This document shows positions 10,500-21,345 of a stretch of 64,000 nucleotides of DNA, piece by piece. Position numbers and translations under genes: made by a program. The stretch comes from Prorocentrum cordatum. Lineage: Eukaryota > Sar > Dinophyceae > Prorocentrales > Prorocentraceae. The stretch is from contig CAUYUJ010019081.1 in the NCBI GenBank assembly GCA_963575745.1, forward strand, positions 100,594-164,593, in the 5' to 3' direction. Numbering within the stretch: the stretch's first letter is position 1; each line of letters opens with the position of its first letter. Below the pieces are notes generated by a model. The model ran no database searches. It was not told the DNA's origin and was given only the letters and a program-made list of their open reading frames with translations.

Positions 10500-12930
10500 A
10501 AGAATGACATAAACATACACATTCGGAGTCGCCCCTGCCGTCGCCATTGTCACCATAGTTTCCTGCATCGCTGTCAGCGGTCGGAAGTCCCCAGCGGTCG
10601 GCGCCATCACGGGCGCGTTGGTCGCGTGAGACTAGCTGGCCGATCTGCGCGCGAGCATGCACGCGCCTGCGCGGCCGCAGAGATGCGCCAGCCAGCGCCA
10701 AGCAGTCATCGCAATCGCCGCCGCATGGGTTTTGCAAGCCGAGTTTCGGGTGGGAGGGAGGGTTGATTGCGCGAGCGGTGGAGCTGTCAACTTCAGGTTT
10801 GGCAGGGTGAACTGCACCACGTCGATTGCACCACTACAGTGCTCCACTTACTTAGACTGCGCAGCGTGTATCGCCAGAAACACAGTGTTTGGAGTCCGCG
10901 GTTGTCAACATGTACTCAGGAGCCGTGCTCTGCCAGCTATTTTTTTGGACCGTACGGCCACCATCCGTGGTAACGCATGCGCGGGGGTGAACATGGCCGT
11001 GCTTCCGCTGCTGTCCCTTTTTAGCCAGTCTCCCAGTCTTCGACCGGCGCTTTCACATTTGCTGTCAATGTAAGTCTGGAAGCAGCGGACGAGACAACAT
11101 TAAAGCCAACGTGTCGAAGTGCGCGGGCGGGGTATCAAACCAACAGCCAAGCGCGCCCGTCATCTTTGAAATCACCATTCAACAAAGAATACCCACATGC
11201 GCTTTTCAACTTTGCAAAGGCTTCCCAACAATGACGCATCGTCAGAAACCGCTAGGAAGCGTCGCGCCACTTGCGACAAGACTTGTCGTTTTCTTAGCTG
11301 GGACCACTTTCCCTCGACGAGCCGACAAGGGCATGCCCGAAAAAGCTTCCCGCCGCGATCTCGTGGTTCAAAAGCAGGTCGTGGGAGTTTGGATGTCCTC
11401 GAAATCCTTCTTTGGAGCGCATTCGCGTACGCTGGAATCTGTCAGTCGAGGAGAAAACGCAGATTTTGCGTCCAGCAGCGTCGATTTAGCGTCGACTACA
11501 GTCGATCCACCGTCGACTAGCGTCGATTCGCGTCGGCCAGCGCCGGTTCGCAAAAATGAGCAAACTGACATGACAGGCTCCCATGATCTTTCACGGACGA
11601 CAAAAGGACGAGAGCCCGCCCGAAAAACACCCTTGCGGTCGTTATCCGTTTCGGGCTTGCAGAGCGTGGCATGCGTTGCTTTTTCTCGATGTCACAAAGG
11701 GTGTGCGAGGCAGGCTCGACAGTGTCGCAAAACCCAGCAGGCGTGGCACCTTCTAGACGGCAGAGGGGGCGCGTTGGGGTTGCGGTCGTTCTTCGCTTCG
11801 GGCTCGCAGAGTGTGGCCGGCGTGTCTTTTGAAACGGGCGAACGGGTCCAAGTCCCGAATGGAGTGTGCCCGAATGCGTTTGTTGTTCGTTGTTTGGCGC
11901 TGGTTTCGCCCGTGGATGTAGCGATCATCAGAGGAGATGTTCGCGTTGTGTGACGTGCGTGCGGCCTGGATAAGCATGTGCGTTGTTCGTGGTGTAGTGT
12001 TGCAGTGTTTTGCTAGCCGTCGCTCTGATCGCTTCTTGCGAGTGGCCTGGGGCGTTGATGCGCTGACGTACGAGGGGCTTGGTAGGGTCTGGATGGACGG
12101 TTCGTGGTGGCTTTCGGGGCCGCGAGGGTGTTATGGTTAGTACTTGGCAGGTTATTTGCGGGGCATTTGCTTCGTGTCCAATTGGGCCGCCCCGTGCCCT
12201 GCGCGCCTGCGCGCGCGGCGCGCCTGTCATGCCTGAGGCAAGTGGCGAGCCGGGCGCACTCGGCTCACCTGCCGCGGCCGGAGCAGCACCTGGCGTACTT
12301 CGCGCAGTTGGTGCATCTGGCGCATTCGGTGCGCTCGGCACTTTGCGCGCCCCGCGCATCGGAGTGTTCTCGCGCGTCTTCCAATCGCGACGCACATTGA
12401 ACTCGCGTCGCGGGGGGTGGGAGGAGGAAGAAGGAGGATGGATACGGACGAGGATAATGACGGGGCTCACAGGAGGAGAAAGAGGACGAGTCGGGGGGGG
12501 GGAAGATGATGGATGCGCGGGGGGCCCAAGATTCCTCCGTTCGTCCCGCCTTGCCGCCGTGGCGTTATAGGCAGTGCCTCGCTGCCGTCTCGCGCCCTGC
12601 CCCCGCCTCCTGCATTGCGACTCTGCTTCACGTGCGCGCGCCCCCAATATCCAATCGTCGGTGCATCGCTCGGAAGATCTGATTTGTTCGCGGCGTTTTC
12701 GCGCGCGCGGCGCGCTCGGGCCCGAGCCGCGCGCGCGCGTTCGTTCTGGCGAGCTCAAGCATGCGATGATCGCGCCAACGTTTGAGCCTCCGGCCGCCAT
12801 GCGCACCTCCTTGTGCGATGTGCGCCGTTGTCGTGGCGAAGCTGGCTCCCGATGAAGAGCCGCGCGCAATGCTGCTCTCGCAGACTGAAGCAGCGGCGCG
12901 AAAACACAACGCGACACCGCGTCATCAATG
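10500..12930. other. 2.4 kb without identifiable gene
   Basis: Mixed-composition DNA. The longest frame (11111-11953 plus, 280 codons) has no motif I recognise and runs through the TAGCGTCGA repeat, so I do not call it. A GGCGCA-rich stretch (12225-12365) gives Ala/Gly-rich frames. No RNA gene seen. Confidence 0.4.
11465..11560. repeat. TAGCGTCGA-type short dispersed repeat, copy 2
   Basis: Units such as CAGCGTCGATTTAGCGTCGA and CTAGCGTCGATTCGCGTCGG, related to the block at 5080-5190 and continuing into similar flanking sequence. Confidence 0.55.
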
Positions 12931-12937
12931 AAAAAGC

Positions 12938-13299
12938 ATGCATCCTATTCGGGGACCATTCGGGCGCACTTCGGGCACCATAACTTACTTGGGCCCGTTC
13001 GCCCACGACTTCTCCTCGATCCCGCAGGACGGGGCACCCGATAACCTTCTAGTGTGTACCCCCCGCGCGCTCCCCGGCGCTCCCGCCGCGGCCTCGGGGG
13101 CACCGGGGGGTGCCAGGCGGGGCGGGAACCACCAGGCGCCGCGGCGGTGCACACGCCCTCGGGCGAGGTCGCCGGCGAGAGCCCGCCCGAGAGAGCACAC
13201 TCCCCCGCGGCGCGGGGCGCCTCCCGTGCGCTCCCTTGGGGCCCCCGCCGCGGCCTCGGGGGCACCCCGGGGGCCCCCAAGCGGGGTGGTGACGACGCC
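12938..13299. other. GC-rich spacer with internal repeats
   Basis: GC-rich with open frames on both strands. The segment containing GGTGCCAGGCGGGGCGGGAA then GCGGCGGTGCA (13106-13152) recurs at 13496-13540. No gene recognised. Confidence 0.4.
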
Positions 13300-13488
13300 G
13301 TGCGGTGAGTCGGTGGGGATTCCGGGTCACCGCGCGGTTTTGGGACTCGGGTCGTTCTCCGAGGGCGTCTCGGGCGATTGGGGCCTCCGAGCTCCCAGAA
13401 CCGTGCGGTGACGGACCGTGCGGTGAGGCCTTGGGGGATTTCGAGGTCACCGCACGGTCTGTCACCGCACCGTTTCGGGACTCCAAAG
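13300..13488. repeat. 189-bp dispersed repeat, copy 1 (hairpin-containing)
   Basis: Starts GTGCGGTGAGTCGGTGGGG and ends CCGTTTCGGGACTCCAAAG. It matches 52331-52517 along its whole length in the same orientation, with about nine of ten bases identical by eye. A perfect 12-bp inverted pair, ACCGTGCGGTGA / TCACCGCACGGT, sits in the right half. No coding function suggested. Confidence 0.85.
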
Positions 13489-13609
13489 CCCGCGGGGTGC
13501 CAGGCGGGGCGGGAAGAGCCCCCGCGGGCCCGCGGCGGTGCAGGCGCCCGCGGGTGGGGGCGTCTGCACCGCCGGGCCTGCACGGTTCCCCCTGGGGCCG
13601 TAGGCGACC

Positions 13610-14012
13610 CGAGGAGGAAGAGGAGGAGGAGGAGGAGGAGGAGGAGGAGGAGAGGAGGAGGAGGAGGAGGAGGAGGAGGATAAGGAGAGGAGAGGAGGAG
13701 GAGGAGGAGGAGGAGGAGAGGAGGAGGAGGAGGAGGAGGAGGGAGGGGATGGAGGGAGGGAGGGAGGAGGGAGGGGGAGGGAGGGAGGGAGGGAGGGAGG
13801 GGGGGGGGGTGGGGGGGAGGGGGGGCGGGAGGGCGGGAGGGGGGGGGAGGGCGGGAGGGCGGGAGGGCAGGGCGGGAGGGCGGGAGGCGTGGGTGGGCGG
13901 GAGGGCGGGAGGGAGGGCGGGAGGGCGGGAGGGAGCGGGAGGGCGGGAGGGAGGGAGGGAGGGAGGGAGGGAGGGAGGGAGGGAGGGAGGGAGGGAGGGA
14001 GGGAGGGAGGGA
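13610..14012. repeat. (GGA)n then (GGGA)n arrays
   Basis: GGA array (13610-13745) passing into a G-rich GGGA/GGGC array (13746-14012) of G runs of three to ten separated by single bases, so strong G-quadruplex potential on the plus strand. Confidence 0.95.
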
Positions 14013-14182
14013 GGATCGCCCACTGGTCGCCGATGTGGGTCTGATAGCCCCACTCTGCCCAGGAACGTCGGGATTTGCTATCGGTGGCCTATCGCAGATC
14101 TATCGGTGATGTATCGCCGATTCCAGGTCGATGTTCCCCACCCCATATGCCAGTCCCCCCCCTATCGTTGCCCCTCAGTCTG
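14013..14182. mobile_element. inverted-repeat element, family 4, copy b
   Basis: Matches the 9558 copy from GATCGCCCACTGGTCGCCGA to CTATCGTTGCCCCTCAG. Its left arm is missing and is replaced by the GGGA array. Confidence 0.7.
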
Positions 14183-14426
14183 GCTCGACATGCTGCCACA
14201 TCTCCTCAGCATCCCCACTGCAAACTGAGCTCACATTGACACTTCGCTGTCCTCGCCCAGGAGTCTGTGACGGAGGGGCATCCCGACAAGCTCTGCGACA
14301 GGGTCGGCTGGGGCACGATCGGCCAGAGACAGCGGGCTCTCCCGTGCTGGGTGGAGGGTGTGGGCTGTTGAGGTGGTGTTGGTGGTCGTTGAGGGGGCTG
14401 CAGTGATTTTGACACCTCTTGCCGCC

Positions 14427-14614
14427 TCCCCCTCCTCCTCCTTCTCCTCCTCCTCCTCCTCCTCCTCCTCCTCCTTTGACGCCTCCCATGCATAATTTTC
14501 AAATGCAGATTTGTTTGCCGATGTCTTCCAATGCAGGCGCCTCGGCGCCCACTCCGCCGCGCCTTCATGGCGCCACACGCGCGGAGCCGAGTCCGAGTCC
14601 GAGTCCGAGTCCGA
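14427..14614. repeat. (TCC)n and (GAGTCC)n microsatellites
   Basis: TCC array at 14427-14475 and a pure hexamer run CCGAGT (14585-14614). Confidence 0.9.
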
Positions 14615-14639
14615 GCAGTGATTTGTGGTAAGGAGGAAT

Positions 14640-15380
14640 AGTATGGGGCACGGGCAGGTTGGAAGACGGGACGGCCGAGGCAGAAGTGTCCTCGGGGGCT
14701 GAGGGGAAGGCCGAGGGAGAGGCATCCTCGGAAGCGAAGCCAGCGGGCGGGAAGGTGGGCGGCAGCGGGAGCGCGATTGATGGGGCCTGCCGAGGGAGAC
14801 TGTCCGAGGGCAGGGTGGGGAGCAGAGCCTTGCTGGATGAGAGCAGCAAGAAGGCCGTGTCAAATCAGGCAGGCCTCCTCCTCCTCCTCCTCCTCCTCAT
14901 CCTCCGCTTCCTCCCCCCACTCCTAGCCCTTTTCGATCAGGGTCGGCGGCACCGGCCGTCAGGCCTCTCCAATCAGGCAGGCCCAGGATGAGGACAAGCT
15001 GAGCATGATGACGCTGTTGCTGCCGCTGGTGATGGAGTTGGAACGGATGGGGATGGAGGAGGGCAGAGGGAGGGCGGAGGGGAGGGAGGAGGGAAGGGGA
15101 TGGAGGGAGGAGGGAGGAAGGCGGAGGCACGAGGGATGAGGGGGGAGGGAGGAGGTGGAGGGGGGAGGGACAAGCTAGGTGCGCTCGCGTCGTATCTGAC
15201 ATCCTACCCCTCCCTCCCATCCCTTACCATGGCGCAGATCCCCTCTCTACTCGCTCAGTCGGATGTCGAGCAGGGCAATGATGGGTACGCGATGCATTGT
15301 AGAGCACGGCATGGCATGGCGTAGAAGAGCACCGCAAAGCGTAGTATCAACCTAGCATTGCAGTGCATGCCGTGGCATGG
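14640..15380. other. gene-free GC-rich stretch with short TCC/GGA arrays
   Basis: Contains a TCC run (14875-14906) and GGAGGGA-rich sequence (15050-15175). Nothing recognisable as a gene. Confidence 0.4.
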
Positions 15381-15385
15381 CACGG

Positions 15386-15577
15386 GAAATGACGCCAGCG
15401 CTGCAGCGGGAGCAGGAGTCGAAACGAGCGGAAGCGCGGAAATGAGGCCAGCGCTGCAGCGGGAGCACGATTCGGAACGAGCGGAAGCACGGAAATAAGG
15501 CCAGCGCTGCAGCGGGAGCACGATTCGGAACGAGCGGGGCCCGAAAATGAGGCCGGCGCCTCAGCGAGAGCAGCATT
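15386..15577. repeat. 53-bp tandem repeat, about 3.6 units
   Basis: Units begin GGAAATGAGGCCAGCGCTGC and contain GGGAGCACGATTCGGAACGA; the last unit is diverged and partial. Read directly by aligning consecutive units. Confidence 0.85.
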
Positions 15578-15579
15578 TT

Positions 15580-17580
15580 GAAAAAAATGCAGGCGAACAC
15601 CCAACTCCGGGGAAACCTGTGTGTAAAAAAACAGTACGCGGGGGGGGGGTCGGACACTCCCAGGCCGTCATCAGGGGAAGAGGGAGAGTAGTATGCATAA
15701 GGAGTAATTGTGGAGGGCGGAGGAGGCATTGAGGCTGGACCCAGGAGGCACGAGGAGGCGGCAGCAGGACTCGGGCGGCCGCGGCGGGCCGCCGCGGGAC
15801 GCCGCACAGGTCGCCGACGCGGTCCTAGACGCCTGCCTCGCCCAGGAGCGGGGGCCCCTCGGCCGCGGTGCCCGCAGCTCGGTCCCGTCGGCCTCGCGGC
15901 CGTCGGCCGCGCTCGGCCGCGCTCGGCTCGGCTCGGCTCGGCGTCGCGGCCGCGCCGCGCGGCTCGGCCTCCTCGGCCGCGGCGTCGCTCGGCTCGACTC
16001 CGGTTGCGTGTGCGGCTTCGGTCTGGGTTGCTCTCTCTCGGGGAGGGTCCGACGCGGGGGGGAGGCCGCCTCCAGGGGAGGAGGGGGGGGGTGCCCCGTG
16101 AGCGGGGCTTCTGCTCTCCCGGGCGGGTGGGTGCTTCGACGCCGAGGTTCCGGGCAGGAGGGTGCTGAGGTCTGGTCGCCGCAGGGTCTCCGCGCGACGT
16201 TCTCGCCCGGGTGTCGGGCATCGGGGCCACAACAGATGGATCCAGCTCGAAGCATGCGGCAGAAGAGGGGTGGCTAGGGTTCCGGTTGCGATTTCTCGCG
16301 GTGTTGCTCTTTTCTTCGCAGCGTCGGCTCGCAGGGGTACAAAAGACAGCATCAGGACCCTGCACCTCAACCCCAGTAGAGGCTGTGAGGAGCCCAGGTA
16401 GGCCCAGAAATCTGGAGGGACTCTTTTTCACGGCGCCTAGACCCTATCAACCGAAAAGGTATGTGACCGGAACATATTGGTGACCGAAAACGTGTGTGAC
16501 CCTAAACGTAGTGTGACCACAGTTGCGACCGAAACTACAAGTCGCTTCGGTTTGGCCCCACCTGGCGTTCGGGAAAACTCGGGCGCCAGCTCCAGTCATA
16601 ATCGGACAGATTTTCGGATTCAGTTTTGGTCACTACTCGAGAAGGATATCGTTTACAGAATTGATGTGCCGCAAACATTTATTCCTAAATGTGCAACGCA
16701 TTTTAAAGCTGGTAGATATACGACATTTCTACATATTTGTCGGAGATTGACGAAATTTCAAGCAGGGGGGTGATTAATTCTGTAGTCGATCTCCTACGGT
16801 AGGTTCATGCGGCGTTGGCACGCTAGCGACGCCGGCGATTGCGTTCAAGGTTGAAGTCTGGTGACGCGGAAGCAAAGCACGGGGGAACACGGTTACGCCA
16901 CTGGACCCGACGGAAGTCAGTTTTGAATGATTTGCGCGTGCCAGCGCCGCCCGAATCCTCCGTATTCGAACTACATATTTCATTTTCCCCGAACTCGTTT
17001 TTTGTTCCAAGTCAGCAGCAAAAATTTAGAATTCTCGACGACATTTGCAGTGTTTTGTAGATTCGGCGAACTTTCGCGGGTGGCCCGGGAGGAGGCTTCG
17101 GGGCTCAAAAGACGGGGGTCAAGTCAAACGGGGCTCAGTCAGAGCGCAAGATTTTGCAAGATCCTGCAGAGCCAAGATTGCATTGACCCGGCTTTTCATG
17201 GCGCCAACATCGCAGAGCGGATTTCGTTCGAAAAACGATAGGGTGGACCCGGGGTGTCCTGGAGAATTTCGTTCCGGATTTCGAGGTGAATTTCGTGCGG
17301 ATTTTTTTTTTGGGCCAGGAATGAAGACCAACAATAATCCACGTGAGAGTCACTCTGTTTTTCGCTCGCCGCTGCGGGCCAACATCCACGCAGAAGTCCA
17401 CGCAACAATCCGCTGCAGCACGTCTGCAAAGGCTGGTGCAGTGAGGCTCTGGGTGCAGGATCCTGCAGGGTCCTGCGGGATTTTCTGTAGGACCCTGCAG
17501 AGCCGGGTCAGGCCTGGGTCAGCAGCTCGAGGGAGCGGGGGGCGCCGGGGGCGGCCAAGCCGGGCGGGTGGGACCAGGGT
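15580..17580. other. 2 kb without identifiable gene
   Basis: GC-rich CGGCT-type short repeats (15890-15965). An AT-richer stretch (16440-17060) includes repeated GTGACCGAAA/GTGTGACC words (16460-16535). CCTGCAGGATCC-type words lie at 17150-17510. No ORF with family resemblance. Confidence 0.4.
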
Positions 17581-17583
17581 GCA

Positions 17584-17726
17584 GTCGGGCGTGCCCTTCC
17601 ACGGGGGGAGTCTTCCAAAAATAGTCTGGGGACGATTTTTTGACCATTTTTGGCTACCTTTTGTGGTATTGTTTGGGTAGGATGAATTTTTCGCCCAGCA
17701 TCCGCCTGTAGGGGGACATGCTCGAC
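17584..17726. mobile_element. TIR element, family 1, copy A (GTCGGGCGTGTCCC family)
   Basis: Left end GTCGGGCGTGCCCTTCCACG; right end CGCCTGTAGGGGGACATGCTCGAC, which is its inverted counterpart. The interior has ATAGTCTGGGGACGATTTTT, conserved in other copies. GACCAGGG occurs just outside both ends, as expected of a target-site duplication. About 143 bp, non-coding. Confidence 0.8.
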
Positions 17727-18169
17727 CGAAGACCAGGGGGATGGCCGCACCTTGCGCCCAGGAGAGCTGCTGTCCGTAGGAACGCCGAGCGAGGAAGGAG
17801 GCCCCACGCCCGGGTGCGCGAGGGGCGCCCCCGAGGAGTCGCCGCGGGCGGGCCCCGAGGAACGGGGAGCCCCGCCCGAGCCCCGAGTGACATCCGCATG
17901 CTTCAGCGCCTCGGCTGCAGATGCCCAGCGGCGGATGAGGAGGGGCGACGGTCGGGGGCGGCCACGAGGAGGGTGCTCCGACCAGGGGGGGGGGGATGTC
18001 GCGAGGTGCCATGGCGCCTCTTGCCTTGGCCGCCCCCGAGTAGGGGAGAAGGGGGAGAACGGGGAGAAGCAGGGGCAACGGCCAGGGGGGGCGGGCGGCG
18101 GCTCCCGGGGGAGTGATATCGGCCCGCCAGCGCTCCTTCGCCGCCGATATGGGGCCGGACAGCCGCCTT

Positions 18170-18312
18170 CACTCCTCCCTCCCTCCCTCCCTCCCTCCCT
18201 CCCTCCTCCTTCCTCCCTCCTCCCTCCTCCTCCCTCCCTCCTCCCTCCTCCCTCCTCCTCCTCCTCCTCCTCCTCCTCCTCCTCCTCCTCCTCCTCCTCC
18301 TCCTCCTCCTCC
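18170..18312. repeat. (CCCT)n then (TCC)n arrays
   Basis: CCCT units at 18170-18240 followed by TCC units to 18312. Confidence 0.95.
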
Positions 18313-18447
18313 AGCGGACCAGGTGCTCTCGTGGAGGGAGGATGGGGAGGAGGGAGCAGGAAGAGACCCGGCAGGAGGAGGAAGACGGGTGCGCGGCCCC
18401 CCCCCCCCGTTGGGCGCTCGCGCCCCCGCCCCTTCGTTTCGCCCTCG

Positions 18448-18711
18448 AGGGCCTATCGCCGATCTGTCGGCGATGCATCGCCGGCTCCGTCCAGGTCGAC
18501 GTGTCCGCGCCTGAGCTGGTCCTCCTTTCTCGTTCCCCCTCGGAGAAGGAAAAAAGGGGAGGAGGGGAAGGCGGAGAACGGCTATCGCCGATCTATCGGC
18601 GATGCATCGCTGGCTCCATCCAGGTCGATGTGTCCGCGCCTGAGCCGGTCCTCCTTTCTCGTTCCCCCTCGGAGAAGGGGAAAAGGGGAGGAGGGGAAGG
18701 CGGAGAACGGG
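18448..18711. repeat. tandem pair of about 129-bp units derived from family 4
   Basis: Two successive units, each with CTATCGCCGATCTRTCGGCG, ATGCATCGC, CCAGGTCGAYGTGTCCGC and CTCGTTCCCCCTCGGAGAAG. The first half of each unit resembles family 4 (9558), so part of a mobile element was tandemly duplicated here. Confidence 0.8.
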
Positions 18712-19143
18712 AGACGGGGACCAGTGAGGGTGCAGCTCTTGGGAGGTTCGGTTCAGTGTCGGCGCTGGTGTATGCGTGGTCGAAAACGGGCCGAGACCGA
18801 CTTAATCCCGCTTGATCCGTTGAATCCGTTTCATCCGTATTTAATCTGGCTCAATCCTGGGCTTAATTTGGGCTAGCCCGGGTCAATGGCCCTTTAATCG
18901 GGCTTCTTAGATTGTAGTTGTTCTCGCGAAGACCTCCCAGAAGTTGCCTCCTGAGGACGGGGGAGATGTCACCCGTTTGCCACCGGCGCCTCTTCCAGCC
19001 TGTGCCGGCGCCGCCTTTGTTGTCTCCGCGAGCCCCCCTCGCCAGCCTTTTCCAGGCTGGGCTAGGGCAGAGATAAATCGGGGATCTGGGATCCGAGAAC
19101 AGCGCCAGACCCGGCTCGTGTGAGGAAAAAGCCAAGGCACGGG

Positions 19144-19228
19144 ATCGATCCTTCCAGAGCGTTCCGCAACGCTCCGGAACGGCCGCGGCGCGCGATGCAT
19201 CGTCCAGAGCAGGTGGCTCTCAGAGATC
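19144..19228. repeat. dispersed repeat, family 5 (CGTTCCGGAACG family)
   Basis: Contains CCAGAGCGTTCCGCAACGCT, then GGCCGCGGCGC, a GATGCATCGTCCAGA segment and CTCAGAGATCCCTGG. The same order appears at 22066, 33957 and 41345. Confidence 0.65.
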
Positions 19229-19249
19229 CCTGGTTTGCCCCTGTCCGTT

Positions 19250-19352
19250 TTTTTTTTCCCTGGTTACTCCATCGCCTGCCTCCTGCCCGTTCCCGCCCAC
19301 AGGACCCGGAGTCCCGGGTGGCATGCGAGGCCTGCACCAAGTCGAACATGGC
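19250..19352 (+). repeat. duplicated segment (copy 1 of 2)
   Basis: From CTCCATCGCCTGCCTCCTG to CCAAGTCGAACATGG it closely matches 21946-22031. The shared core CAGGACCCGGAGTCC can be read as DPES.VACEAC in one frame in both copies. It may be a shuffled exon or a repeat; no longer ORF supports a gene. Confidence 0.6.
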
Positions 19353-19619
19353 GACGGGGAGGGGGGGCGCGGCTTCTTCGGAACCTCCGCCGTCCGCCTC
19401 GCCTGGCCTCTGCGGGCAAGACCTCTGCCCATGTCCACTGCGTCTCGTCTCGTTGTGCTCATCTTCCTCCTGCCCTCCTCCCCTCCTCCTCGTCGCTTCG
19501 TCTCGCTCCTCCTTCGTCGTTGTGGCTCGTGTGCGCCGTCTCCCGGTTCGGCCGCCGCGCCGCTGGCGGTGGAACTTGTCTCACCACTCTCTGTCAATGC
19601 ACCTCTGACGTGCCCAGCT

Positions 19620-19692
19620 TCTCTCTCTCTCTCTCTATATATCCATCTCTCTCTCTCTCCCTTTCTCTCTCCCTCTCTCCTTCTCTCTCGGA
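19620..19692. repeat. (CT)n microsatellite
   Basis: CT/TC dinucleotide array interrupted by TATATAT. Confidence 0.95.
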
Positions 19693-19896
19693 TTTTCGGA
19701 CTCCCTTCTCCACAGGCCCGAGGCGCAGTGGGCATGGACAGGAGCCTTGCCCGCAGCCCCGCCTCGCCTCCGCCCTCGCGCTTGGCCACGCGCTCGTCTC
19801 GCCTCCTGCCCAGGGCTCGCTCGTGAGCGTGCCCGCGGGTGGGCGGCGAGGAGGCGCGAGGCAGGAATGGGGTAGGATAGAGGACGACGAGGGGGG

Positions 19897-19939
19897 AGGA
19901 GGAGGAGGAGGAGGAGGAGGAGGAGGAGGAGGAGGAGGA

Positions 19940-19970
<31 letters not shown>

Positions 19971-19991
19971 GAGGAGGAGGAGGAGGAGGAG
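19897..19991. repeat. (GGA)n array ending at a spliced-leader relic
   Basis: GGA array whose last units run into the first base of the spliced-leader relic at 19992. Confidence 0.95.
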
Positions 19992-20013
19992 TCCGTAGTT
20001 ATTTTGGCTCAAG
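19992..20013 (+). other. dinoflagellate spliced-leader relic (retroposed mRNA 5' end)
   Basis: Twenty-two nucleotides beginning TCCGTAG and ending ATTTTGGCTCAAG match the canonical dinoflagellate leader except TT for CC after GTAG. A further TCCGTAGC follows at once (20014-20021) and may be the eroded start of a second leader. The leader lies 0-1 nt from a GGA array and 131 nt upstream of the ATG of an ORF1-like pseudogene. Leaders are added to mRNA in trans, so a genomic copy at a gene's 5' end indicates retroposition of a processed transcript. Confidence 0.85.
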
Positions 20014-20144
20014 TCCGTAGCGGCTTGCTGGAGGACAAGAGTTTTTGTGGCAAGGGGATCTCGCGGCCCCATTAGCTTGGCACCCCAGCGTGTGCGGTCT
20101 CACATCTTCGGTACTGTAGCTCTCGCTCTTACCCGTCCGCTCCC

Positions 20145-21150
20145 ATGGATGGTTTCTCTCACTGGACGTGCCCGGACAAGAGGTGCGGCTGCAAAGGTAA
20201 GTTCTCGTGGGGGGCTACATGACTCGTGTGCAAGCAGGCGCCCCGTGGAGTCCCCGAGCCCAGGCCGGCCGGAGGCGCGCCGGGCAGTTGGGCCAAGGGG
20301 CCGGCACCGCGCGACGCTCCGACCAAAGGCAATGGAGTGCAGCTCACCGATGCTCTCGTGGCCATCTATGCTCGCGTGCCCGAGGAAGATTCCAAGTCCC
20401 TCTCGTCCTCGCTCGGTCCCTCCGCCAAGCACGTTGCCCCCGTCGTCAGCAAGAGAGCACCCGATGCGGGTGGGCCCGAGCCCGCCGCGCGTGCCGCTCG
20501 CCAAGACGCCGATGCAGTGCGCCAGCGTGTCAGCCAGGCTTAGGCCAAGTTCGACGTGGCCCAGTCTGCTGCCGCGCAGGACATGGCGTACATGGCGGAG
20601 TGTAAGCAGAACCTCGCCCGTCTCAAGCTCGAGGCTGACGCCGCCGCTGCCAAGGCCGCCGCGGCCTACAGCGCCATGGCCACGCAGGGCGGGGGCATCT
20701 CGGCCGCCGCGGCGCTCCAGCAGATGCAGGGCCTCCTCGCCGCGCTGCAGCAGTCCGCGCCCGAGGAGGCCGCCCAGCTCGAGGGGCTAGTGCAGGCAGC
20801 TCCGCAGCGTGTGCCCCCCCCCCCCCCCCCCCCCCCGCGGCCCCGCGGCTGGCCAGCCAGCCCAGGCCAGCGGGACAGGGGAGGCAGCGGGCCCCGCGGG
20901 CGGCGCGCTTGCTCCTGCTGCTGGTGATGGCGCTGGCGCTGGTGGGGCGAACGACAGTGACGGTGCGCAGCAACAGCAACCTGGACATGCCGACCCAATT
21001 TGTCCATGTACGCCGACCCCGACAGCGGCTTCTTCCGTGAGTTCTTGGCAGCCTGTGGCCTCGCCGTCCCCAGCGGCGCTGACGAAGCCGAGTCAGGCAC
21101 CGAGGCCAGCGATACCGCTCTCGAGAAGGACGGCCTTCCCGCAAGTTCTT
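20145..21150 (+). pseudogene. ORF1-like zinc-finger/coiled-coil retropseudogene
   Basis: From the ATG the frame reads MDGFSHWTCPDKRCGCKG, a Trp-Cys zinc-finger start, then an in-frame TGA (about 20223), LVCKQ, a Pro/Gly linker, LTDALVAIYARVPEEDSKSL, a second stop (TAG, 20541-20543), and an Ala/Gln/Glu-rich helical segment (AECKQNLARLKLEADAAAAK, AAALQQMQGLLAALQQ) suited to a coiled coil. An 18-C run at about 20815-20836 marks a frame change: MYADPDSGFFREFLAACGL follows in another frame (21006 on). The layout resembles ORF1 at 56820. Preceded by a spliced-leader relic, it is best read as a retroposed, now dead, copy of an ORF1-type mRNA. The family link is inferred from architecture, not sequence identity. 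Confidence 0.6.
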
Positions 21151-21345
21151 CCATGATCTCAGCAAGTCTGGCGTCTCTCGTAATATACCTCTCTTTTCGT
21201 CGTTCAGGTGGCAGCATGGAGCTCAGAGTCCTGGAGGTTCTTCCCAGCAGCTGGGCCGCTCGTCTGGCTCTGCTGTGTATCGGAGAGCCTCTGATGCACG
21301 CTGTCTTGCCCTACAGCAGGAGCATCGCTGGACAGAAAACCGCAC

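Noticed and set aside
11111-11953. 280-codon frame as a host gene
   Set aside because: No domain or motif recognised, and it runs through a short dispersed repeat; chance or relic is more likely.
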